A stretch of DNA of 64,000 nt from Pelagicoccus sp. (lineage in GTDB: Bacteria > Verrucomicrobiota > Verrucomicrobiia > Opitutales > Opitutaceae). The DNA lies in the NCBI GenBank assembly GCA_028284635.1, contig JANQRJ010000013.1, forward strand, positions 146,588-210,587, read 5' to 3'. The number at the start of each line of letters is the position of its first letter. Positions within the stretch are counted from its first letter, which is position 1. The notes under the pieces were generated by a model. That model was not told where the DNA came from. It saw only the letters and a list, made by a program, of their open reading frames with translations, and searched no databases. Shown in pieces: positions 17,089-24,471 of the stretch. Both the position numbers and the translations under genes were made by a program.

Positions 17089-18825
17089 ATGTCGCAATCT
17101 AACGCAGAACAGAATACGTGCGTCCGCTTCGCGGACCTCTCCCTCAGCGAGCACGTGCAAAACGCGCTCCAGGAAATCGGATACGAGACTCCCTCTCCGA
17201 TCCAGGCCAAGGCCATTCCCCACATCCTCGAAGGACGGGACATCATCGGGCAAGCCCAGACCGGAACCGGCAAGACCGCCGCTTTCTCCCTACCGCTTCT
17301 CTCCCTGATCGATCCAACCAAAAAAGGCCCGCACGCCCTCATCCTCGCCCCCACCCGCGAACTCGCCCTGCAAGTCGCCGAGGCAATCGCCAAATACGGC
17401 AGGAAGACCGCCAAACTGTCCGTCGCCGCGATCTACGGCGGCACCGACTTCTTCAAGCAGTTCAAGGCTCTCGAACGCAACCCTGCCATCGTGGTCGGCA
17501 CTCCAGGCCGCGTCATGGACCACATGCGTCGAGGCACGCTCGATCTCTCCCGCCTCAGCCACTTCATTCTAGACGAGGCCGACGAAATGCTGCGCATGGG
17601 CTTCATCGACGACGTCGAATGGATCCTCGAGCACACCCCTAGCGAACGCCAGACCGCGCTCTTTTCCGCCACCATGCCGCCCCGCATCGCGGCCATTGCT
17701 AGAAAACAGCTGCACGACCCCGTCACCGTCTCCATCAAGACCCCCACCGCCACCGTGGCCGCAGTCGGCCAACGCTTCGTCAAATGCTCCGGCCTGCGCC
17801 ACAAGCTGGAAACCCTCAGCAACCTCCTCGAAACGGAGGAAACCGACGCCTCCATCATCTTCACCCGTACCAAGAGCGCCGCCTCCATGGTAGCCGAAGA
17901 CCTCCTGGCTCGGGGACTTTCCGCTGACGCCATTCACGGCGACATCTCGCAAAGCAAGCGCGAACAAGCCGTCTCCAAGCTCAAAAACGGCGCCCTCGAC
18001 ATCCTGGTCGCCACCGACGTAGCCGCCCGCGGTCTCGACGTCGACCGCATCAGCCACGTATTCAACTTCGACATACCAGACGACGTAGAGCCCTACATTC
18101 ACCGCATCGGTCGTTGCGGTCGAGCCGGACGCAGCGGCGAAGCCATCGCCCTGGTAACCAACCGCGACATGCGCAAGCTGCGCGAAATAGAGCGCGTCAC
18201 TCGCCAGCGCATGGACCCGATGTCGCCTCCCTCTCCAGCCCAACTCGCAGAGATCCGGCAACGCAAGCTGGAGAAGAGACTCTCCGAAGTCATCGCCGAC
18301 GGAAAGCTCGACCGCCAGCTCGCCACCGTACGCCAGACGCTCGTCTCGCTGGACTGCGACGCGGAAACGCTTGCAGCTGCCCTGCTAAAAGGCTTCTCGG
18401 GCCACGCCACCGCCCCCCCTCCCACTATGGCTAAAACCGGACCAGCGCGCAGCGACGCCGATCGCAGCCGACCCGTTCGAGCGGAAAGACCGGAACGCTT
18501 CGACCGACAAAATCGTTCCGAGGCTCCACGTCGCAAACAAAACCGCCCAGTTCGTTCCGAGTTCGAGACGCCGGAAGACCAGGACAGCTACCGCATCGAG
18601 GTCGGACGCAACCACCGCGTCAAGCCCGGCAACATCGTCGGCGCCATCACGAACGAAGCCGGCCTGGAAGGTTCCTACATCGGACGTATCGAAATTCTCG
18701 ATGACCACTCCATCGTCAATCTTCCCACCGGAATGCCTCGCGAGATTCTTCAAATGCTGAAAAAAACCTGGGTCGCCGGCCAGCAAATGAGAATGACGAA
18801 GCTAAAGCCCAGCGCAGCCCGCTAA
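17089..18825 (+). CDS. deaD: DEAD-box ATP-dependent RNA helicase (DeaD/CsdA type)
   Basis: The protein is 578 residues. All helicase motifs are visible: the Q-motif region (FADLSLSEHVQNAL...PSPIQ), motif I AQTGTGKT, PTRELAL, TPGR, DEAD, SAT, the second-domain ARGLD and HRIGRCGRAGR. A basic low-complexity stretch lies at about residues 445-495. A C-terminal DbpA-like RNA-binding domain follows (SYRIEVGRNHRVKPGNIVGA...GRIEILDDHSIVNLP). Such enzymes unwind RNA in ribosome assembly and cold adaptation. The gene is monocistronic and is followed 8 bases after its stop by a GTAG...CTAC palindrome that may act on its 3' end. Confidence 0.93.
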   Translation: MSQSNAEQNTCVRFADLSLSEHVQNALQEIGYETPSPIQAKAIPHILEGRDIIGQAQTGTGKTAAFSLPLLSLIDPTKKGPHALILAPTRELALQVAEAIAKYGRKTAKLSVAAIYGGTDFFKQFKALERNPAIVVGTPGRVMDHMRRGTLDLSRLSHFILDEADEMLRMGFIDDVEWILEHTPSERQTALFSATMPPRIAAIARKQLHDPVTVSIKTPTATVAAVGQRFVKCSGLRHKLETLSNLLETEETDASIIFTRTKSAASMVAEDLLARGLSADAIHGDISQSKREQAVSKLKNGALDILVATDVAARGLDVDRISHVFNFDIPDDVEPYIHRIGRCGRAGRSGEAIALVTNRDMRKLREIERVTRQRMDPMSPPSPAQLAEIRQRKLEKRLSEVIADGKLDRQLATVRQTLVSLDCDAETLAAALLKGFSGHATAPPPTMAKTGPARSDADRSRPVRAERPERFDRQNRSEAPRRKQNRPVRSEFETPEDQDSYRIEVGRNHRVKPGNIVGAITNEAGLEGSYIGRIEILDDHSIVNLPTGMPREILQMLKKTWVAGQQMRMTKLKPSAAR

Positions 18826-18832
18826 TCGAAAG

Positions 18833-18905
18833 GTAGGGCCCGCACGCCGAGCGGGCCGCGGAGAATGGATCCTGCATTGCAGCCCGCTCGGCGATCGGGC
18901 CCTAC
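18833..18905. repeat. GTAG...CTAC palindrome (GTAGGGCCCGC arms)
   Basis: Imperfect inverted arms GTAGGGCCCGCACGCCGAG and CTCGGCGATCGGGCCCTAC surround a spacer containing GAGAATGGATCCTGCAT. The same spacer core occurs in palindromes with different arms at 36188 and 39833. Confidence 0.85.
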
Positions 18906-18955
18906 CTTAAGCCGATACAGGACACACTTTCGCACTCAACAACAAGTTGCCTCGC

Positions 18956-18985
18956 TTGACTTCATACCAACAAATCCGATATTCT
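18956..18985 (+). promoter_or_regulatory. Probable sigma-70-type promoter of parDE
   Basis: TTGACT (18956-18961) and TATTCT (18980-18985) are separated by 18 bases and end 21 bases before the antitoxin ATG at 19007. AGGAATTAGG precedes the ATG and can serve as ribosome binding site. ParD proteins normally repress their own promoter, so an operator probably overlaps. Confidence 0.55.
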
Positions 18986-19006
18986 GGTAGAATAAGGAAT
19001 TAGGCA

Positions 19007-19255
19007 ATGGGCAGAAACACGAGTGTAGATATAGGCGACGAACTCGCGAACTTCGTAGATGGTGGCATCAAACAAGGACGCTACGGCTCCGCAAGCGAGA
19101 TGGTCAGAGCAGGGCTTCGCCTGCTTCAAGACGAAGAAACGAAAATGGCAGCTCTGAGAGCCGCTCTCGTTGAAGGGGAGAAAAGCGGAGAACTAGAAAA
19201 GTTCGAACTCGGCGAATTCCTAAGATCAGTTAGGACGAAAAGCCATAATGCTTGA
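19007..19255 (+). CDS. parD: ParD-type antitoxin
   Basis: The protein is 82 residues with an N-terminal ribbon-helix-helix DNA-binding region (TSVDIGDELANFVDGGIKQGRYGSASEMVRAGLRLLQDEE), which matches the ParD/CC2985 pattern 'G.Y.S.SE..R.GLRLL...E'. The acidic C-terminus should wrap around and neutralise the toxin. The reading frame overlaps the toxin gene by 8 bases, the usual coupling in type II modules. Confidence 0.9.
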   Translation: MGRNTSVDIGDELANFVDGGIKQGRYGSASEMVRAGLRLLQDEETKMAALRAALVEGEKSGELEKFELGEFLRSVRTKSHNA

Positions 19256-19532
19256 ACTGTATCTTCGCCCAAAGGCGAAACGCGATCTCGCTAAGATCTG
19301 GTACGACACGAGAGTCGAGTGGGGAGAAGAGCAGGCAGACCGTTACATCAGCAACATAGACGCGGCGTTCCGCAGACTGTTGGAACATCCCAAATTAGGC
19401 CGCGCATGTGATGAAGTCCGTGAAGGATACCGTAGGCACATCACAGGCAAGCACGTCATCTTCTATCGCATAATGCCCGAAAAAATCCGCATCCTCCACC
19501 AAAAGATGGACGCCTCGTCGCATGTACGGTGA
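19248..19532 (+). CDS. parE: ParE-type toxin
   Basis: The protein is 94 residues of the RelE/ParE superfamily. It has LRPKAKRDLAKIWYDTRVEWGEEQADRYI at the N-terminus and the core LLEHPKLGRACDEVREGYRRHITGKHVIFYRI at residues 45-76, the characteristic 'YR....G.H.IFYR' strand pairs. ParE toxins inhibit DNA gyrase, although some relatives act on other targets. It is translated together with ParD. The pair sits between the helicase gene and the end of the dcw cluster, next to a palindromic repeat, and may be a recent acquisition. Confidence 0.9.
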   Translation: MLELYLRPKAKRDLAKIWYDTRVEWGEEQADRYISNIDAAFRRLLEHPKLGRACDEVREGYRRHITGKHVIFYRIMPEKIRILHQKMDASSHVR

Positions 19533-19837
19533 GCAAACCGACAAGTTCAACTGCTGTATCCAAAGTCTGTCGACCTCGGCTACGGAGAGCAAACTGTCGC
19601 GAACGTGGTTCCGCAATGGGAGGAGCGTCGCCGGATCTACTTCAGACAAAGCGACATGCATGTAGCCGCGTTTGTGAGAACGCGGAGGCCTTCGCCGACA
19701 GCTAGTAGAATCGCGTTCTCACGAACGCGGCTACAGGGAGACGCAGCGCCAAACTTACGCCACTTCTTTGCACCCGCTTGGAACAGTACGGCAAATCGAA
19801 AGGCGATACTTTAAAACACGCCCGATGTGGTTCCGCG
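19533..19837. other. Intergenic region between parE and ftsZ
   Basis: This 305-base gap between convergent genes holds a GTAGCCGCG palindrome (19662-19734) and a TTGGAAC...AAACACGCC stretch shared with the region after uvrA. No gene was recognised; the small open frames are repeat-derived. Confidence 0.6.
19662..19734. repeat. GTAG...CTAC palindrome (GTAGCCGCG arms), copy 1
   Basis: Arms GTAGCCGCGTTTGTGAGAAC and GTTCTCACGAACGCGGCTAC are near-perfect inverted complements around a spacer of about 30 bases. A second copy lies at 22293-22356. Confidence 0.9.
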
Positions 19838-21073
19838 CTACAAAACGATCTTCACCCCCCTGCGGAGGTAGGTCGGCGAGTCCAGATCCTGGCCTTCGAA
19901 CATCACGGCGATCGAGTTTTCGAACTCGCCCTTCGGCTCGTCGTCGGAGAAAGCGAACTCGTGCTGCTCCACCTTTTTCGGACGCTGATGGGTCACCGGG
20001 CGAGCCTTTGGCACTCCAGTCGCTTCGGACACGTCACCGCTCTCCTCAGGCTTGGGCTTCGCCACAAGGGGACGCTTCTTCACTACGCGGGAAACCGCGA
20101 TGCTGGAAACCTCGCTGGTGCCAAGCACGCAAATCTCGACCGAATCCCCTAGCGTTTCGTCGATCACCGCGCCCATGACCAAGTCCGACTCCGCGCCAAA
20201 TTCCTCGGCCATCGTCTCCATAATCATGCGCGTATCAGCAATTCCGATACCCGGACCACCAATGATATTCACGAGCAGCTGGTCCGCGAGCTTGGAAAAC
20301 TCGGGAGTATGCAGGAGCGGACAGAGCTTCAGATCGGCTACTGCTGCGGCAGCAGCATTTTCGCCCTCGCCTCGCCCAATGCCGAAGAGCGTCTTGCCGG
20401 CCTTTTTGGAAAAGGTCTGACGCAGCTGGGCGAAGTCCAGATTGATCAGGCCGGTCTTGTTGAGCATGAGCCAGATCGACTTGATCGCCTTCTCGATCCA
20501 GGCATCGGCTTTGGAGAACGCGTCGAGCAGCGAAGCGTCGGCATCGGACTCCTGGATTAGCAAGTCGTTGGGCAACGGCACCACCGCGTTGCAGGTGTCG
20601 CGCAACTGACGCAGGCCTTCCTGCGCCGTGTTCGCCCGGGCAGATCGCTCGATGGAAAACGGCAGGGCGACAAAGGCGAAAACCACCGCTCCCTGACGCA
20701 TCGCCCTTTCCGCTATCACCGGAGCGGCCCCGGTGCCGGTGCCGCCACCGAGGCCCGCAGTCAGAAACAGCAGGTCTACGCCTGCCACCACTTCGTCAAT
20801 GGCTTCGAGATCCTGCATCGCGGCTTCGCAGCCCGCCTCGGCATCGCCACCCGTACCGAGGCCTCCTGTGATTGATTTTCCGATACAGAGCTTGTGGATG
20901 ACTGGCGAACCGGCAAGCGCTTGCTGGTCGGTGTTGACGGCAACAAGCTCGACGCCCTCGGAGCCGGAAAGGGCCAGGCGGTCCACGATATTGGAACCCG
21001 CTCCACCGACCCCGACTACCTTGATGCGGATCGCGCTCCGGCTTTCCTCTTCGTCGAACTCCTGGGCTTCCAT
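19838..21073 (-). CDS. ftsZ: Cell division protein FtsZ (divergent)
   Basis: The protein is 411 residues. It is the tubulin-like GTPase that forms the division ring. Visible motifs are the nucleotide-binding VVGVGGAGSN near residue 20, the tubulin signature GGGTGTG at 109-115, and NLDFA in the T7 loop. A variable acidic/basic linker follows, then a C-terminal tail ending SPTYLRRGVKIVL, the site that binds FtsA. It diverges from typical FtsZ in the C-terminal half. The ATG at 21073 shares one base with the ftsA stop (TGATG), which fixes the start. It is the last gene of the dcw cluster here. Confidence 0.94.
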   Translation of the reverse strand: MEAQEFDEEESRSAIRIKVVGVGGAGSNIVDRLALSGSEGVELVAVNTDQQALAGSPVIHKLCIGKSITGGLGTGGDAEAGCEAAMQDLEAIDEVVAGVDLLFLTAGLGGGTGTGAAPVIAERAMRQGAVVFAFVALPFSIERSARANTAQEGLRQLRDTCNAVVPLPNDLLIQESDADASLLDAFSKADAWIEKAIKSIWLMLNKTGLINLDFAQLRQTFSKKAGKTLFGIGRGEGENAAAAAVADLKLCPLLHTPEFSKLADQLLVNIIGGPGIGIADTRMIMETMAEEFGAESDLVMGAVIDETLGDSVEICVLGTSEVSSIAVSRVVKKRPLVAKPKPEESGDVSEATGVPKARPVTHQRPKKVEQHEFAFSDDEPKGEFENSIAVMFEGQDLDSPTYLRRGVKIVL

Positions 21074-22281
21074 CAGACTTTGAAAAGGGTCTTGAGACGG
21101 TTGAAGATGCCGCTCTGGCGGTGCTTGGCGTAGCTTTGTTCGTTTTGGTACTGCAGGCCGAAGTGCAGCAGACCGAGCGCGGCGCTGTACTGGGACTCCT
21201 TCAACTCGCCGCTGGCCATGGAAGAGTTGTCGCCCAGGTGCGCTGGGATTCCGAATACGTTTTCCGCGCACTTGACGATGTTTCGCAGCTCGGAGGTGCC
21301 ACCTGCTAGGATGACGCCAGAGGCGATCTTTTCCGGCATGTAGAGAACGCCGAGCTTCTTGCGCACGACTTCGAAGATCTCCGAAACGCGCATCTCGATA
21401 ATCTTCTCGATGCTCCAGATCGGGATGGGACGGTCGCCGATTTCAAAGTCGTTGTTCAGCCAAACCTTTTCGGTGCGGTCCTTGTGCTCCACCACCGCCG
21501 ATCCGTAGCGAAGCTTCAGGCTCTCGGCCTGCTTCAGGCGCATGCGAAGGCCGATGCTCAAGTCGTTGGAAATATGGTCTCCGCCAATCGGCAGACAACC
21601 CGCCTTCATGCAGCGGCCTTCCAAAAACAGAGCGTAGTCCGTCGTGCCCCTGCCGATGTCGATAATCAAGGCGCCGTGAGCCTTCTGGTCGCGGTCGGCC
21701 ACCGCAGCGCTAGTAGCGAGCCCAGCCAGGACGATGTCGTCCACGTGGAGATTGAAGCCGTTGATGATGTGAATCGCGTCGCTGATCTTGCGAGAATCCC
21801 CGTGGATGGTCCAGTAGCTGATATCGAGACGGTCTCCCTCCAAGCCAACCGGCGACTCGATCATGCGGCCATCGAGACGATAGGGCCGCCGCAAGTGATG
21901 GATGGTCGTTCGATTCTCAGGAAGTTCACGACCCTGGGCCAAGGCGGACGCCTGTTCGATATCCTCCTGCCGAACCCGGCCGTCATCGCTGGTCACATTG
22001 ACCGAAGCCTCGCTGGCGAAGCCCTCGATATGGCCACCGGTCTGCGAGAGGTAGACGCCATCGATCTTGACGCCAGCCTGGTTCTCCGCCGTCAGCAAGG
22101 TGGCATGAACGCAATCGCTCGCCTGGTGAAAATCGACGATCTCGCCCTTGAGCATGCCGCGAGAGGAAGATTGGCCGAGACCGATCACGTTGAGCTTGCG
22201 TCCCTCGACGACCTCGCCGAGCAGAGCGGTCACCTTGCTCGTACCAATATCGACGCCTGCGATTACCTTCGTTTTATACAC
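21073..22281 (-). CDS. ftsA: Cell division protein FtsA
   Basis: The protein is 402 residues. It is an actin-like ATPase that tethers FtsZ to the membrane. The first phosphate loop is GVDIGTSKV near residue 9, the second nucleotide motif is IDIGRGTTDYA, and the adenosine motif is VILAGGTSEL. The C-terminus (SGIFNRLKTLFKV) is a typical amphipathic membrane-targeting helix. Its stop overlaps the ftsZ start. Upstream, a GTAGCCGCG palindrome separates it from ftsQ, so this may be a point where transcript levels change. Confidence 0.93.
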   Translation of the reverse strand: MYKTKVIAGVDIGTSKVTALLGEVVEGRKLNVIGLGQSSSRGMLKGEIVDFHQASDCVHATLLTAENQAGVKIDGVYLSQTGGHIEGFASEASVNVTSDDGRVRQEDIEQASALAQGRELPENRTTIHHLRRPYRLDGRMIESPVGLEGDRLDISYWTIHGDSRKISDAIHIINGFNLHVDDIVLAGLATSAAVADRDQKAHGALIIDIGRGTTDYALFLEGRCMKAGCLPIGGDHISNDLSIGLRMRLKQAESLKLRYGSAVVEHKDRTEKVWLNNDFEIGDRPIPIWSIEKIIEMRVSEIFEVVRKKLGVLYMPEKIASGVILAGGTSELRNIVKCAENVFGIPAHLGDNSSMASGELKESQYSAALGLLHFGLQYQNEQSYAKHRQSGIFNRLKTLFKV

Positions 22282-22292
22282 CTAGTTAAAAA

Positions 22293-22356
22293 GTAGCCGC
22301 GCTCGTGGAAACGCGTATCCAAATAGCATGGGACGCGTTCTCATGAACGCGGCTAC
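22293..22356. repeat. GTAG...CTAC palindrome between ftsQ and ftsA
   Basis: Arms GTAGCCGCGCTCGTGGAAAC and GTTCTCATGAACGCGGCTAC pair with a few mismatches. It is the second copy of the element at 19662 and ends 12 bases from the ftsA start codon. Confidence 0.88.
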
Positions 22357-22413
22357 ACACCAAATCGCCCCCGACACGTTTTTCAAGATCATCCCACTCG
22401 AAAACGCCCATCC

Positions 22414-23310
22414 TCACGACGACCGAACCGGCACCTGATCTCCCAGCGTCAAGTCGACATGCTCGATCGAACGCCAGCCCAAGCTGCGATAGTGATCGAT
22501 GATGTAGTCCAGGCGTCCCAGCTGGTCGCGAAAGCCGCTCCCCGCGTCAAACTCGATTTGCTTCGCCATGCGCCCCCGCACGATCAGACGGTCGGACTTC
22601 TCCAGCGAAACAATCCTCCAGCGCCGGTAGAGGTGCGGAGCGATCGCCTGGGCCTCGGAAAGCAGTTCCGCAAGCGGTTCGATGCCGGGAATGCTGGCAA
22701 AGCCTCCATTCCGCTTCTTCAGCTTGATGCCGTCGAGAAAGGGCAAGGAGCGAATCAGAGAGGGATCGATCCGTTCGCATTCGAAAACCGCGCCCGTCCT
22801 ATCCACGAAAAGGGCCAGCTTCTCGCCGTTGGCTCGCAAGCCGGCGATACGCGCTATAGGCTGGCGCTCCTGCAAGCTCACCACCAGCGTATCCGGAAAC
22901 CGGCGCTCCACCTCGGCATTGTCTACCTGCCCCAAAGCCTCCAAGCGACTCTTCAAGCCTGCAAGGTCGACGGTGAGCAGGCTCTCCTCCGCTCCCAAGG
23001 CCAAGTAGTCCAGCAGCCAGTCGCGCTCTAGAAAACCGTCCGTCTCGATCTCAACCGACCGGATAGGCGAAAACTCGCCTGCTCTCGAAAGCAGTTCCGG
23101 ACCCTTAGCAATGAGAGACGGCAGCTGTAGCGCTCCGACCAATACAAGGGCCAGCAAAACGACGCCTCCCGAAATCTTCAAGCGTCGCATCCAGATGCGA
23201 CGTTGCGAAACCGAACTCATCGCCTTCGGTTTCACGCTTTGGTCGATATCCTGCCAGTTGCGGGACTTTCGCGAGCGAAGGCCTTTAGGTTTGGAAGTTC
23301 TAGTAGCCAT
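22414..23310 (-). CDS. ftsQ: Cell division protein FtsQ
   Basis: The protein is 298 residues. It has a long basic cytoplasmic N-terminus (about 40 residues), one membrane segment (GGVVLLALVLVGALQLPSLI, about residues 48-67) and a periplasmic part. That part begins with a POTRA domain (IRSVEIETDGFLERDWLLDYL) followed by the FtsQ beta domain (RFPDTLVVSLQERQPIA). FtsQ links early and late divisome proteins. It starts one base after the ddl stop, the usual ddl-ftsQ order. Confidence 0.9.
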   Translation of the reverse strand: MATRTSKPKGLRSRKSRNWQDIDQSVKPKAMSSVSQRRIWMRRLKISGGVVLLALVLVGALQLPSLIAKGPELLSRAGEFSPIRSVEIETDGFLERDWLLDYLALGAEESLLTVDLAGLKSRLEALGQVDNAEVERRFPDTLVVSLQERQPIARIAGLRANGEKLALFVDRTGAVFECERIDPSLIRSLPFLDGIKLKKRNGGFASIPGIEPLAELLSEAQAIAPHLYRRWRIVSLEKSDRLIVRGRMAKQIEFDAGSGFRDQLGRLDYIIDHYRSLGWRSIEHVDLTLGDQVPVRSS

Positions 23311-23311
23311 A

Positions 23312-24247
23312 TTAACTATTTGAATACCGTTCCCTATACCTCATCAAAGCCGGTTCGACAAGCTTTTGCAGCAGTTCGTCGAAATCGTATCCACAAAGTC
23401 CAGCCGACATCGGCAAAAGGCTGGTTTCCTTCAGGCCTGGAAGCGTATTTACCTCCAAAAAGCAGGGTTCTCCCGAAGTTCTGTCCACTATCAGATCGAT
23501 ACGGGCGTAGTCACGGCAGTCGCACGCGGAAAACACCGTCGTAGCCAGTTTTCGGATGCGCTCGATGCACGCATCTTCGAGCCGAGCCGGAGCGATGTAT
23601 TCAGTGAGCCCCTTCGTATATTTGCTACGATAATCGAATGCTCCGCTCTTGGGCGCGATCTCCACCACACCCAAAGCCTCGCCGCCCAAGACGCCCACCG
23701 TTGCCTCCAGGCCGGCCAAACGCGGCTCGACCATCCAGCGGCCAGAGGCGCAGTCGGCAAGCGCTTGTTCGAGTTCCGCCTCGTTCCCGGCAAATTGCAG
23801 CCCCACGCTGCTTCCTTCCGCGACAGGTTTTATAACCAACGAGGAGCCAAGCCGCACCCGGATTTCGGATACGGCAGGTTGATGGCCCGCATCGAAGGCG
23901 ATTTCGTCTGCCACCGGCACGCCGACTGACTTCATAACCTTTTTCGTAGCGACCTTGTCGAAGGTCAAAGCGCTGCTTTTCGCATCGCAGCCAGCGTAGA
24001 TCACTCCAGCCGCATCCATCATGCTTTGCATGGCTCCATCCTCGCCAAACGATCCGTGCAGCGTAGAGAACACGATCTGCTCGCGACCGTCGAGCCCATC
24101 CGGCAGCCGATCTCGTTCCGCCACATCGATCAGATCCACCTCGAAAAACTTGCCCAAGGAAGCAGCCGCCGCCTGCCCCGAGCCCAAGGACACTTCCCGC
24201 TCCTGCGAAACGCCCCCGTACAGAACAGCTATCCGCGGCTGCTTCAT
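23312..24247 (-). CDS. ddl: D-alanine--D-alanine ligase
   Basis: The protein is 311 residues, the normal length. It is an ATP-grasp enzyme making the D-Ala-D-Ala dipeptide for peptidoglycan. It starts MKQPRIAVLYGGVSQEREVS, the family's typical N-terminus. The TLHGSFGEDG motif, the ATP-binding GSSLVIKPVAEGSSVG and the metal-binding FLEVNTLPGL follow. The frame is open upstream of 24247 but that region is the palindromic repeat, so the ATG at 24247 is used. It lies directly before ftsQ. Confidence 0.95.
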   Translation of the reverse strand: MKQPRIAVLYGGVSQEREVSLGSGQAAAASLGKFFEVDLIDVAERDRLPDGLDGREQIVFSTLHGSFGEDGAMQSMMDAAGVIYAGCDAKSSALTFDKVATKKVMKSVGVPVADEIAFDAGHQPAVSEIRVRLGSSLVIKPVAEGSSVGLQFAGNEAELEQALADCASGRWMVEPRLAGLEATVGVLGGEALGVVEIAPKSGAFDYRSKYTKGLTEYIAPARLEDACIERIRKLATTVFSACDCRDYARIDLIVDRTSGEPCFLEVNTLPGLKETSLLPMSAGLCGYDFDELLQKLVEPALMRYRERYSNS

Positions 24248-24333
24248 GCGAGCCCTCCGCCCACTCTCCGAAGTCTTTCGACTTCGGCTACGATACAGAT
24301 GAAAAAGCTCCGTATAGCGAATCGCCGCACCCT

Positions 24334-24411
24334 GTGGGGCTGGCGCTCGCGCCACGCCGCATTGCCAATAAAAACCGACCAAACGCGGCACGGCGCAAGC
24401 GCCGGCCCTAC
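24334..24411. repeat. GTGG...CTAC palindrome between murC-murB and ddl
   Basis: The element has arms GTGGGGCTGGCGCTCGCG and GCGCAAGCGCCGGCCCTAC. It belongs to the GTAGGGCTGGCGC family also found at 33538 and 37901; here the left foot reads GTGG instead of GTAG. Confidence 0.85.
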
Positions 24412-24436
24412 AAAGCGCGCAACCCCAAGCACCTCC

Positions 24437-24471
24437 CATTCTTCACTCTTCATTCTTCACTCTTCATTCCA
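24437..24471 (-). repeat. Heptad array overlapping the 3' end of murC-murB
   Basis: On the plus strand the units are CATTCTT, CACTCTT, CATTCTT, CACTCTT and CATTCCA, the most regular array in the window. The murC-murB stop codon (24457) lies inside it, so the last few residues (WNEE) are repeat-encoded. Confidence 0.85.

Noticed and set aside
19605..19814. 69-residue open frame after parE
   Set aside because: It runs through the GTAGCCGCG palindrome and has no coding resemblance or ribosome binding site.
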